From Acidobacteriota bacterium (GTDB taxonomy: Bacteria; Acidobacteriota; Thermoanaerobaculia; Thermoanaerobaculales; Thermoanaerobaculaceae): DNA of 64,000 bases. Shown in pieces: positions 9,015 through 18,119 of this stretch. The DNA lies in assembly GCA_003133645.1 (NCBI GenBank), contig PKYI01000101.1, positions 48,430 to 112,429 of the forward strand. Direction: 5' to 3'. The translations under genes were made by a program, and so were the position numbers. The notes beneath the pieces were generated by a model. The model saw only the letters and a list, made by a program, of their open reading frames with translations, made no database searches and was not told the origin of the DNA. How positions within the stretch are numbered: the stretch's first letter is position 1; the number at the start of each line of letters is the position of its first letter.

Positions 9015-9995
9015 GTGTCCAAGACCGACGCAGCCCCCCGTCTCTCGATCGTGATCGTCTCCTGGCAGTCAGGGACGGAGTTGGTCGCGTGCGTGGAATC
9101 GTTGGCTGCCGCCCGCCGGCTCGCCGCGTTCGAGATTGAGCTCGTCATCGTCGACAACGCCAGCACGGACTTCCCGGCGAGCGGCGTTGACTCGGCCTGG
9201 CCTGGCGCTCGCCTCATCCGCAACGAGGCGAACCGCGGCTTCGGACCCGCCGCCAACCAGGGAGCGACGGCCGCCGGTGGGGATGTCGTCCTCTTCCTCA
9301 ACCCGGACACGCGCGCCGTCGACAGCCCTTTCCCGCCACTGCTTGACGCCTTCGAGGAGCATCCGGAGGCAGTGGCCGTCGTGCCTCGGCTGCTCGACGC
9401 GGATAGCCCAGGACACGCACCACAGTCCCATTTCCAGCTCCGGCGCCTGCCGAGCATGGGCCAAGCTACGCGCGAGCTTCTTCTGCTCGACCGCCTCTTC
9501 CCAAACAGTCGCGCCGCGCGGCGTGCCCATTATCTGGACCGTGACCTCGACCGCCCATTCGCCGTCGAGCAACCCGCGGCCGCGGCACTGACCGTGCGCC
9601 GCGACGTCTTCCGCCGCCTCGGCGGTTTCGACGAATCGTTTGTCCCGGCCTGGTTCGAGGACGTGGACCTCTGTGCCCGCCTCCTCGATGAGGGAACGAT
9701 CCTCTACTGGCCCACGAGCCGGTTTGACCACCTCGGGGGGGGGGCGGCCAGATCGCTGGGGTACGACTGGTTCCTGCCCGTCTACTATCGCAACGCCTGT
9801 CGCTACTGGCGGAAGCACCACGGTCGCACAGGGAGTGCCACGTACCGAACGCTCCTTTGCGTGGGGATGGTGCTGCGCCTTATCGCCTTGCCGCTTGCGC
9901 CAGCCTCGCCGGCCAGCGCCACGCGTGCCTTCGCGAGGGCGATCCTAGTAGCCCTCGGGATAGGGATCGGGCCGGCCCCCGCCCGCCCACGTTGA
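9015..9995 (+). CDS. Glycosyltransferase family 2 (rhamnosyltransferase-like) with C-terminal hydrophobic segment
   Basis: LSIVIVSWQSG..LVIVDNASTD..NRGFGPAANQG..LFLNPDTR..GGFDESFVPAWFEDVDLCARL. Confidence 0.88.
   Translation: MSKTDAAPRLSIVIVSWQSGTELVACVESLAAARRLAAFEIELVIVDNASTDFPASGVDSAWPGARLIRNEANRGFGPAANQGATAAGGDVVLFLNPDTRAVDSPFPPLLDAFEEHPEAVAVVPRLLDADSPGHAPQSHFQLRRLPSMGQATRELLLLDRLFPNSRAARRAHYLDRDLDRPFAVEQPAAAALTVRRDVFRRLGGFDESFVPAWFEDVDLCARLLDEGTILYWPTSRFDHLGGGAARSLGYDWFLPVYYRNACRYWRKHHGRTGSATYRTLLCVGMVLRLIALPLAPASPASATRAFARAILVALGIGIGPAPARPR
9735..9744 (+). repeat. G10 homopolymer inside the glycosyltransferase coding sequence
   Basis: Direct read: cctc GGGGGGGGGG cggcc; encodes Gly-Gly-Gly-Ala of the DHLGGGA motif. 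Confidence 0.9.
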
Positions 9996-10007
9996 ATTTC
10001 GGGTTGC

Positions 10008-12137
10008 TCAGCGAGTCTGGCTGGCCGTGTGGCGCCAGATGAACTCGAGCGCAAGCGCCACCGGCCGGAAACGCGAAGCGGCGGCGCACCACAACGGCGC
10101 TGGGTACGCGAACCCGATCCTCTCGAGCAGCGGCAGGTGTGGGGCGATCTGCTTCAACGCCTTCAGGTTATCGTGAAAGATCCCCATGCCAAAACGGCGT
10201 TGCTGGATCGCCTGGCGGAGAAACTCGCGAAAGAAACGACGTGAGATTCCAACGACCCTGTGGCGGTTCCAGCCCCCGTCCGAGTAGTTGTCCATCAACT
10301 TCTTCCAGTACTGGAGCCGGCTTCGGATCATCCTCGTCGTATTGCTGTAGTTGTCTTTGTAGATGCGCCACCAGAACGTCGATTCCGGCAGGTAGACGAC
10401 GGACGCGAATGGGAAAAGACGAAGGAACAGGTCGTCATCCTCGTAGCCGGAAAGAGCTTCGTCGAAGCCACCCACCTGTAGCACCAGGTCCCGCGTGACC
10501 GTCATCAGACCTGGCATCACGAAGACATCCTTGAAAAGAAGATCCTCCAGCAGCTCCTTCGGATGGGGCAGGCCGAACCGGTAGTTCCGATGCAAGCCGA
10601 CCAGGGCCCGCCGGCTCTTCTCGTCGATCGTGTCGGCATCCGTGTAGACAAGGTTCACGTTGCCGGTCAGGAGCGGGACCACGCGCTCCAACTTGTCCAA
10701 AAACCAAACATCATCCTGATCCAGGAAGCTCACCCAGGCGCCCCGGCTCAGCCGTACTCCGACGTTCCTCGAACTGGACTGCCCGCCGTTCTCCTTGCGG
10801 CAGTACCGGATCGGGATTCCCAGGTGCGTCTCGAGGAATCGCTGACACACCTCCGCAGTCTCGTCGGTGGACCCGTCGTCCACGATGACGATCTCGATCC
10901 TCCGGTATGTCTGTTGGTAGATACTCTCGAGCGCCTCGTTCAAGTAGTGGGGATCGCTCCGGCATGCGTTATAAACCGGAACGACCACCGAGACGAGAGG
11001 ACCGGTCAGAGCTTTTGTCGTCTCAACCCCCGCCAGGGTGGCGATGTGCGGGCGATAGTCGAGCTCGACGGAACGGCCCTCCGCTAGCGTCTCGAGCGCC
11101 CGCTTCAGTTTCTTCAGAACCGGCTTGAGCTGCCGTATCGGCTTCGTGAGCGCGATTGACCACGACTCGTCGATACGAAGCAGCTGGTCCTCGAGTGCGT
11201 GAACCCTGGCCTCGCTCTCGGCCAGTGTCTCCCTTCCCCGCGTGTCCTCCTGCCGGAGGCGGAGGGCGAGCGCGTTGCGCTCCTCTCCCACCTCGTTGAG
11301 CTCTTCGGGTGTCCATAACTCCCGCCACTTGGCATAGACTCGCAGCCGACCGGCTCGTTGTGCCTCGGCCGTGGCGCCCGCACCCACGCCCGAGCCGCCC
11401 CCGGTGCGGTAGCAGGCGCTGACCTGATCCAGGTGGATGAACGCGCCTCGGCGCGAGAGTCGCAGCCAGAAGTCCCAGTCCTCGTACGCGTCAAGCCGTT
11501 CGTCAAAGCGCTCGCCTTCGTCCACGACGGAACGACGGAAGAGAGCAGCGTGAAGTGGAATGAAGTTCCCACAACGCAGGGCGGCACCGCTATAGGGCTC
11601 GTTGATCGTGTCGCGCGAGCCCTTCTCCGGGTGCACCAGCCGAACCCCGGCGTACGCCACCGGCGCCTCGGGATGTTCCTCGAGAGCGGCCACCAGTGCC
11701 GCGACATGGTTAGGGAGAAACCAGTCGTCGTCGTCGAGAAAGCCGATGTAGCGGCCCCGAACCTCCGCGAGCCCGGCGTTGGCGGCCTCGCTTCTCGGCA
11801 GCCTCCTGGCCTGGCTGACGAGACGTGAGGAAAAGGGGCCGCACCGCTCGCTCAGGGACGGATGGCCGGAGCCAAGGGCATCCACCACAATGACCTCGAT
11901 CCTCGGAAAGGTTTGGACCCCTACCGATTCGATCGCCTCGCTCAGCTCGGGCCGCCCCAGGCTGCGGATAATGATCGAGACCAGGGGCGCTTCGGGGTTC
12001 ATCAGCACCTCAGCGACCTTGTTCTGGAGGGCGGGGTTCTGGCGATTCGGGGCGAGGGTTGTTTCCGACCGTGGCGGCTCACCTAAGGTCTGAGTGCCTT
12101 GTCGCGTTTCTCGAACTCCCTTGCTCTGGCTATCCAA
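10008..12137 (-). CDS. Double-domain family 2 glycosyltransferase
   Basis: Two GT-A modules: VSIIIRSLGRPELSEAIESV...GFLDDDDWF and VSVVVPVYNAC...IVIVDDGSTD...SFLDQDDVWFLDKLE; the listed start is TTG, first ATG is 45 codons further in. Confidence 0.85.
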   Translation of the reverse strand: MDSQSKGVRETRQGTQTLGEPPRSETTLAPNRQNPALQNKVAEVLMNPEAPLVSIIIRSLGRPELSEAIESVGVQTFPRIEVIVVDALGSGHPSLSERCGPFSSRLVSQARRLPRSEAANAGLAEVRGRYIGFLDDDDWFLPNHVAALVAALEEHPEAPVAYAGVRLVHPEKGSRDTINEPYSGAALRCGNFIPLHAALFRRSVVDEGERFDERLDAYEDWDFWLRLSRRGAFIHLDQVSACYRTGGGSGVGAGATAEAQRAGRLRVYAKWRELWTPEELNEVGEERNALALRLRQEDTRGRETLAESEARVHALEDQLLRIDESWSIALTKPIRQLKPVLKKLKRALETLAEGRSVELDYRPHIATLAGVETTKALTGPLVSVVVPVYNACRSDPHYLNEALESIYQQTYRRIEIVIVDDGSTDETAEVCQRFLETHLGIPIRYCRKENGGQSSSRNVGVRLSRGAWVSFLDQDDVWFLDKLERVVPLLTGNVNLVYTDADTIDEKSRRALVGLHRNYRFGLPHPKELLEDLLFKDVFVMPGLMTVTRDLVLQVGGFDEALSGYEDDDLFLRLFPFASVVYLPESTFWWRIYKDNYSNTTRMIRSRLQYWKKLMDNYSDGGWNRHRVVGISRRFFREFLRQAIQQRRFGMGIFHDNLKALKQIAPHLPLLERIGFAYPAPLWCAAASRFRPVALALEFIWRHTASQTR

Positions 12138-12269
12138 TGGTCGTGGCCCTCACCATCATGGAGATGATAGTCGAAGATCCCCACGCCCTGTGGCCCAAGG
12201 TCGGTGTCATCCCCGCGAGATATGGCGAGATCCTGAGGGAACGATGGTTACCGGGGTGCGCCAGCCCCC

Positions 12270-13196
12270 TCATCGCCTCCCCAGGGACTTCAACCGGCCC
12301 AGAAGGGCCCGCAGTCGCCGCAGGAACCTGCGCACCAGCAGCACGTGGTCGTCCCCAGTTCCTCCCCTGGCACTGGGGACACTGTCAGACAGCGACGGCA
12401 GGCTGTCCAACTGCGCGGCCCGTTGCGCCTCGCCGTCGTCGGAGCGGTCGAGAGTTCGGAGGCTGACGAAGAACTCGTGACCCACAGTCGGGAAGAACCT
12501 GGCGACATGGAAGTCCAGAAGCTCCAATTCAATGAGCGTCGCGAGAACCTCGAAGAAGGAGGCGGGCGTGAAGACCCAGCAGTGCACGTCATGGTAGATC
12601 CCATCACTCGACTGCGCCCGCGCAATGTCCCACGCCGTTCTTACTGGGACCTGCCGCATCGGAGCCGATGTCGCACCCGCATCCCAGATGAGCTTTCCGT
12701 CGAGCGTGGCGAACGAAGCCCCATAGTCGAAGAGCTGTCGGAATCCCGGTTTCCTGTCCCGTCGCAGGTAGGCCTCCAGGACATCCCCGGCGGTCGAGGG
12801 TTGCCGAAAGTGATCGAAGCAATACCGCTTGTCCGGAATGGCCAGAGACAAGACCCCGCGAGGTCTGAGGATAGCTCTGATCTCCCCCAGCCAGCCCACG
12901 AAGTCCGGTACGTGCTCGATGACGTGGGAAGCGACCACGTAGTCGAATGGTGCCTCGGGTGCGACCAGTTCCGGTAGGGTTTTGCTTCCCCAGACATAAT
13001 CAACTTCGACGATCTGGTCGACCTTCACAAATGGGTTGTCGCGATTCTTGACCCGCAACTCCTCCGTCGAGGCATGATCGACATATCTGACGCGGCCCAT
13101 TTCGCGACTGACCACGGGTATGTCCAACGGTCCGATCTCAGGGCCAAACCCGCGAGATGGGTCGATAATGTCGAGCATCTTCCCCCGTTTGTCCAT
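12270..13196 (-). CDS. SAM-dependent methyltransferase-domain protein
   Basis: FDYVVASHVIEHVPDFVGWLGEIRAILRPRGVLSLAIPDKRYCFDHFR. Confidence 0.8.
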   Translation of the reverse strand: MDKRGKMLDIIDPSRGFGPEIGPLDIPVVSREMGRVRYVDHASTEELRVKNRDNPFVKVDQIVEVDYVWGSKTLPELVAPEAPFDYVVASHVIEHVPDFVGWLGEIRAILRPRGVLSLAIPDKRYCFDHFRQPSTAGDVLEAYLRRDRKPGFRQLFDYGASFATLDGKLIWDAGATSAPMRQVPVRTAWDIARAQSSDGIYHDVHCWVFTPASFFEVLATLIELELLDFHVARFFPTVGHEFFVSLRTLDRSDDGEAQRAAQLDSLPSLSDSVPSARGGTGDDHVLLVRRFLRRLRALLGRLKSLGRR

Positions 13197-13311
13197 GGCT
13201 TCTCTATTCTTTCCTCTGTACTGGAGCGCGATACGCCCCGATCCAGATGGAATAGTCCTAGCGACGCCAACACCTCGCCGCCCCATTCGCCGGCTCCACT
13301 GGTTCCACGTT

Positions 13312-13339
13312 ATAATATCATTGGAGGGTTCATGGACAA
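13312..13339 (-). promoter_or_regulatory. Candidate sigma70-type promoter for the methyltransferase gene
   Basis: Minus strand TTGTCC (13334-13339) N16 TATTAT (13312-13317); the plus strand of the same site reads TATAAT (13311-13316). Confidence 0.35.
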
Positions 13340-13625
13340 GCCCGTCGCGGACAACAAGATCAAGATCGTTGTTTCCGACCAGCAGGCGCTCGGTACGTAC
13401 GCGAACTTCGCGTCGATCGTCCACAACTTCGCGGAGTTCCTCATCGACTTCGGCCGCATCGTGCCAGGGCGCGACGAGGTCCAGGTCGTCTCCCGCGTCG
13501 TGATGACCCCGGTGCACGCCAGGCAGCTCCTGCGCGCGCTCACGGAGAACGTCGCGATCTACGAGCGCAACTTCGGCGCGATCAACGAGGGGCCTCAGGG
13601 CGCCCCGACCACGCACACTATGTAG
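13332..13625 (+). CDS. DUF3467 domain protein
   Basis: ANFASIVHNFAEFLIDFGRI...VVSRVVMTPVHARQLLRALTENVAIYERNFG; GGAGGG SD upstream. Confidence 0.8.
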   Translation: MDKPVADNKIKIVVSDQQALGTYANFASIVHNFAEFLIDFGRIVPGRDEVQVVSRVVMTPVHARQLLRALTENVAIYERNFGAINEGPQGAPTTHTM

Positions 13626-13846
13626 TGGCGAATGTAGGGCTGGTAACGAGGCCGAACAGGAAACGTCAAAGCTTGAAGTTGAGACGCGCTGCGGCAGCAG
13701 CGGTCGGTGAGGTTCGGAGGGCACGAAAGAAGCAACGGGCTCCCAGGGACCCTACAGGCGTTCCGTCCATTGAGGGTCCTCCCCGCGAGACTGGGTCCGC
13801 AGCGGAGGCGGGTTGCTCGAGCCGAGGCGACGGAGGGGAGTCATGA
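13625..13846 (+). CDS. Possible small basic protein bridging DUF3467 and methyltransferase genes
   Basis: 73-aa ORF; GTG start overlaps the upstream TAG, TGA stop overlaps the downstream ATG (ATGA); no recognised domain. Confidence 0.3.
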   Translation: MANVGLVTRPNRKRQSLKLRRAAAAAVGEVRRARKKQRAPRDPTGVPSIEGPPRETGSAAEAGCSSRGDGGES

Positions 13847-14670
13847 GAGCAGCCTGGTTGGCGTCTCTCCCCGGATTTGCAACCCGTGGACTGCGGTCCC
13901 TTCGGACGTCCGGGTACTGGCTTGGCAGCCCGATCGAGTCAATGGCGCGACGGCTCGGCGGCCGCGAGCCCCTCCCTCCCCTCTGGCTGCGGCGACACAC
14001 GGGACCCGTGAGGGACTTTGTGACCGCCGCGCACGAAATGTCCTCGACGATGCAACGGCTTGGGGTGTTCGAGCCGACGGACCTCGTTCTTGACGTGGGA
14101 TGCGGGTGTGGGGCGATGGCGTTCGAGTTTGCGCGACTCCTTTCGACCGACGGCCGCTACCTGGGCTTTGACGTGCACCGGCCGTCAATTGCGTGGTGCC
14201 GTAGGAGGTTTGCCTCCGACCCGCGGTTCCGTTTCGAGATCGCGGACGTCGCCACGCCCTTCAGCCCTGGCAGGCCAAGACGGGCTGAGGATTACGTTTT
14301 CCCAGCCTCGGACGGCGCCGCCGGCTTCGTCCTCGCCAAGTCCGTGTTCACGCACCTGATGGAACGCGAGGCGCGGCGCTACCTGGACGAGATTCGACGC
14401 GTCCTCAGGACGGGGCGCCGAGCGCTGGTGACTGCCTTTCTGTTTGCGCCGTCCGCCCCAACGCCCGCATTCCCTTTCCCGGACCGGATCGCACCGATCC
14501 GCTGGAGAGTCAGGGTGCGGCCTCACTCCGCCGTCGCGTATTCCCAGCCGGACTTTGAAGCCCTAGTGCAGGACGCGGGCCTCCGGATCGCGGAGATGGT
14601 TCCTGGTTTCTGGCCGGGCGCCGCGTCCACGCCTGTCGCTCAGGACATTCTGCTCCTCTCCCATCGGTGA
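13843..14670 (+). CDS. Class I SAM-dependent methyltransferase
   Basis: DLVLDVGCGCGAMAFEFARLL glycine-rich motif I; GGAGGGGAG SD. Confidence 0.85.
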   Translation: MRAAWLASLPGFATRGLRSLRTSGYWLGSPIESMARRLGGREPLPPLWLRRHTGPVRDFVTAAHEMSSTMQRLGVFEPTDLVLDVGCGCGAMAFEFARLLSTDGRYLGFDVHRPSIAWCRRRFASDPRFRFEIADVATPFSPGRPRRAEDYVFPASDGAAGFVLAKSVFTHLMEREARRYLDEIRRVLRTGRRALVTAFLFAPSAPTPAFPFPDRIAPIRWRVRVRPHSAVAYSQPDFEALVQDAGLRIAEMVPGFWPGAASTPVAQDILLLSHR

Positions 14671-14675
14671 CCTCT

Positions 14676-14718
14676 CGCTGCATCGATCGTGCAGCGCCGG
14701 GTCTGTCCTCGACCCGGC
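14676..14718. terminator. Tandem hairpins in convergent intergenic region
   Basis: CGCTGCA-tcgatcg-TGCAGCG (14676-14696) followed by GCCGGGTC-tgtcctc-GACCCGGC (14696-14718), starting 6 nt after the methyltransferase stop. Confidence 0.5.
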
Positions 14719-14864
14719 CCGGGACCCGGTCGACACGGCTGTTCGCCGGTCGGTGCGTGCCCAGTGCGACCCCGGTTTCCGCGGAGGTCATCTTTTTCTT
14801 CCCCCGGGAGCGTTTCGTCGGCAGCTTCCGAGCCTGCGAACGCCCGGAGGCTTGTACGTCGCCC

Positions 14865-15935
14865 CTATAAGGCCGAGACAATCCACCCCCCACCCAGCAC
14901 GCGGTTCCCGTCGTAGAAGACCGCCGCCTGGCCCGGGGCCGGCGCGAGCACGGGCTCTTCGAAATCGACCCGGGCCGAGCGGTCAGGGCCCGGCGTGACA
15001 ATGGCCGGCTGCGCCCGGTGCCGCGAACGGATCTGCACCTCCACAGCCATCGAACCGGCCGGCGTCGGGGCGAGCCAGTTGATGTCGCGCACTCGGAGGT
15101 GTTGCTGCAACGCGTCCTCCGCCCTTCCGACCACGACCCGGTTGGTGCTCGGCGTGACCTCGACGACGTAGAGCCGATCCTTACCGGCAACCCCAAGGCC
15201 GTGGCGCTGGCCGACCGTGAAGTAGTGGAAACCCGGGTGGCGGCCGACCACCCGCCCGTCCAGGTCCACGACGTCTCCCGCTCCCGGCAACCTCCCGGGC
15301 GCGAGGCGCTCGACCACGTCCCTGTACGAACCGCCCTCGGGGACGAAGCAGACCTCCTGGCTGTCCCGCCGTCCGGAGTTGGGCAGGCCAAGGCCGCGCG
15401 CGAGGGCGCGGACCTCTTCCTTGGTCATCTCGCCGAGCGGGAACCGGACGTTCGCGAGTTGATCGCGCAACAGGCCAAACAGGAAGTACGACTGGTCCTT
15501 CGCGGGGCTGCGGCCGCGCAGGAGCGCTGGCCCGTCCTCGCCGTCGGCGATCCGGGCGTAATGGCCGGTGGCCAGGGCCTGAGCCCCGAACCCAGGGATC
15601 GCCCGCAGCAGCTCGCCGAACTTCACCCGGGCGTTGCAGAGGGCGCACGGGAGCGGCGTCTCGCCCGCCAGGTAGGATTCGACGAAGGGATCGAGGACGC
15701 CCTCGCGGAACGGCCCCGTCATGTCGAGGACGTGGTGCGCGATGCCGAGCCGCCCCGCCACGACGCGGGCCATTTCGACGTCGATCGGGGCGCAGCAGCG
15801 CGACACACCGAGGCCGTCGGCCGAGAGGTCGGCGAGCTGGAGGGTGACCCCGACGACCTCGTGCCCCTCCCGCACGAGCAGCGCCGCCGCCACGGCGGAG
15901 TCCACACCGCCCGACATCGCGACCGCGATCCGCAT
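14865..15935 (-). CDS. mnmA: tRNA-specific 2-thiouridylase
   Basis: MRIAVAMSGGVDSAVAAALL PP-loop; TPLPCALCNARVKFGELL; DSQEVCFVPEG. Confidence 0.95.
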   Translation of the reverse strand: MRIAVAMSGGVDSAVAAALLVREGHEVVGVTLQLADLSADGLGVSRCCAPIDVEMARVVAGRLGIAHHVLDMTGPFREGVLDPFVESYLAGETPLPCALCNARVKFGELLRAIPGFGAQALATGHYARIADGEDGPALLRGRSPAKDQSYFLFGLLRDQLANVRFPLGEMTKEEVRALARGLGLPNSGRRDSQEVCFVPEGGSYRDVVERLAPGRLPGAGDVVDLDGRVVGRHPGFHYFTVGQRHGLGVAGKDRLYVVEVTPSTNRVVVGRAEDALQQHLRVRDINWLAPTPAGSMAVEVQIRSRHRAQPAIVTPGPDRSARVDFEEPVLAPAPGQAAVFYDGNRVLGGGWIVSAL

Positions 15936-15958
15936 CGTCGGGCCCCGGCCCCCGCCCC

Positions 15959-16540
15959 TTACTCGACCACGCCGTCGTGCGCGTTGGTGACGATGAACAT
16001 GACCGTCGTCGTGCCGAGGGAGAACTCCTGGTTGCTGCCGATGGTGGCCTGCTGGATGCGCACCGCCTCGACGTAGGTGCCGTTGGTGGAGCCGAGGTCG
16101 GTCACGACGGCCTCGTCGCCGTGGATCTCGAGCATCGCGTGGCGGCGGGAGACCTCGCTGTCCTGCAGCTGGATGTCGCTCTCGTTCCCGCGCCCGAGCA
16201 CGACGCGAGGCTGCCGGACGACGTGGATCTGGCCCGCGTTCGCACCCATGATCACGGCCAGCGAGTAGCGCTTGGACCGCGGCAGCGGGGCCAGGGACGG
16301 GAGATCCGCCGCGTCCGCAACGGCGGAACCCCCACTCTTGACGAGCTGCTTGGTGGTCTTCTCGGCGCCGCCGGTCGCAACGACCGTCACGGGCGGCACC
16401 ACGGCGTCACCGGGCGCCGGCCTCGTGATCTCGAACACCGTCTCGCACTGGGTGCACTTGAGCCGCTTCGAGGCCGCTTCGCCGAAGCGCGCCTCCTCGA
16501 ACTGGTACTTCGTCTTGCAGCTCGGGCAGCTCACGATCAT
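15959..16540 (-). CDS. MJ0042-type zinc-ribbon + FHA domain protein
   Basis: CPSCKTKYQFEE...LKCTQCETVFEI zinc ribbon; FHA motif VVLGRGNESDIQLQDSEVSRRHAMLEI...DLGSTNGTYV. Confidence 0.88.
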   Translation of the reverse strand: MIVSCPSCKTKYQFEEARFGEAASKRLKCTQCETVFEITRPAPGDAVVPPVTVVATGGAEKTTKQLVKSGGSAVADAADLPSLAPLPRSKRYSLAVIMGANAGQIHVVRQPRVVLGRGNESDIQLQDSEVSRRHAMLEIHGDEAVVTDLGSTNGTYVEAVRIQQATIGSNQEFSLGTTTVMFIVTNAHDGVVE

Positions 16541-16664
16541 GCCGCACCCCCGTCGCCCCGGGACCGAACGCGACCGAGCGCCGCCACGGGCCACACACGT
16601 TGCCCGTTGCGACCCCCGCCCCAACGACACGCCCAGTGTACGCCCGACGTGCTACGATTTCGAG

Positions 16665-18119
16665 GTGAGCGCAAACGCGAGGGGGAGGGGTCCGGGGAGC
16701 AGGTCCGCCGGCTCGCCGGGCGATTCCGGCGGCCAGGGCGCCGCACCCCAGATCCTCAGGATTCCGGCCAACGAGGCGGCCGAACGCGCCGTGCTCGGCG
16801 CCGTCCTCGCCGACGCGAACTGCTTCTACCGCGTCGTCGACACGATCAACGCCGACGACTTCTACAGCGACGCCAACCGGCTGGTGTTCGATGCGTTCCG
16901 CCAGCTCGCCGGGGACAACCGCGACATCGACCTCCTCACCGCTACCGACCAGCTCGAGCGCAGCGGCACGCTGGCATCCGCCGGCGGGGTCGCCTATGTC
17001 GCCAGCCTCGCCGAAGGCCTTCCGGACCCGGCCAATGTCGAGCACTACGCGGCGATCCTGCGCGAGCGCTCAGTCAAGCGCAACCTCCTGCGGATCTCGC
17101 AGGAGCTGATGGCGGCGTGCGCACGCGACGAGGGCGAGGCGATGGACGCCCTCGACGCCGCGGAGACGCAGATCCTGTCGATCGCCGAGCGCGCGATGCG
17201 GGGCGGCCTCCAACCGGTGGGCAAACTCGCCCACGAGGAGGTGGCGCACATTGAGCGCGTCTCGAAGTCGAACGCCCCCTACACCGGGATCGAGACCGGT
17301 TATTACCGCCTCGACGAGCTGACGTCCGGCCTGCAGAAGCAGGACCTGGTGATCCTCGCGGCGCGGCCGGGCGTTGGCAAGACCGCTCTCGCCCTCAATA
17401 TCGCGTCGCACTGCGCCGTCAAGGGCGGCCTCAAGGTGGCCGTGTTCTCCCTCGAGATGTCGGCCGTGGCCCTCGTCAGGCGCCTGCTCGCGGCCGAGGC
17501 GCGAATCAACGTCAAGCGCCTCACCCGCGGCCTGCTCTCCAAGAGCGTGGACAGCCGGCAGGAAGCCTCGGACTGGCAGCGGCTCGCCGAGGCGGCCGAC
17601 CGTCTCGCCGAAGCTCCGCTCTGGATCGACGACACCGCCGGCATCTCGATCCTCGAGCTCCGGGGGAAGTGCCGCCGGATGCTGATGGAGCACGGCCTCG
17701 ATCTGGTCGTCGTCGACTATCTGCAGCTCATGTCTTCCGGCATGCGGGCCGAGAACCGCACCCAGGAGGTGTCGGCGATCTCTCGCGGCCTCAAGGCGGT
17801 GGCCAAGCAGCTCAACGTGCCGCTGCTCGTGCTCTCGCAGCTCTCGCGCAACCCGGAGCGGCGCGGCGACCAGCGCCCGCAGCTCTCCGACCTGCGCGAG
17901 TCCGGCTCGATCGAGCAGGATGCGGACGTCGTGATGTTCATCAACCGCAAGAACCGGGCCCTGCAGGCCGGGGATGCCGGCGAGGACGAGGAGGACTGGC
18001 GCCTCGCGGAGATCATCATCGCCAAGCAGCGCAACGGTCCGACGGACCTGTTCAAGCTCGTGTTCCTGGAAGAGTTCACCCGCTTCGAAAACCCGGAGTT
18101 CTCCAGCTATGAACGGTGA
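16665..18119 (+). CDS. dnaB: Replicative DNA helicase
   Basis: NEAAERAVLGAVLAD; LVILAARPGVGKTALALNIA; VDYLQLMSS; SDLRESGSIEQDADVVMFINR. Confidence 0.95.
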   Translation: MSANARGRGPGSRSAGSPGDSGGQGAAPQILRIPANEAAERAVLGAVLADANCFYRVVDTINADDFYSDANRLVFDAFRQLAGDNRDIDLLTATDQLERSGTLASAGGVAYVASLAEGLPDPANVEHYAAILRERSVKRNLLRISQELMAACARDEGEAMDALDAAETQILSIAERAMRGGLQPVGKLAHEEVAHIERVSKSNAPYTGIETGYYRLDELTSGLQKQDLVILAARPGVGKTALALNIASHCAVKGGLKVAVFSLEMSAVALVRRLLAAEARINVKRLTRGLLSKSVDSRQEASDWQRLAEAADRLAEAPLWIDDTAGISILELRGKCRRMLMEHGLDLVVVDYLQLMSSGMRAENRTQEVSAISRGLKAVAKQLNVPLLVLSQLSRNPERRGDQRPQLSDLRESGSIEQDADVVMFINRKNRALQAGDAGEDEEDWRLAEIIIAKQRNGPTDLFKLVFLEEFTRFENPEFSSYER

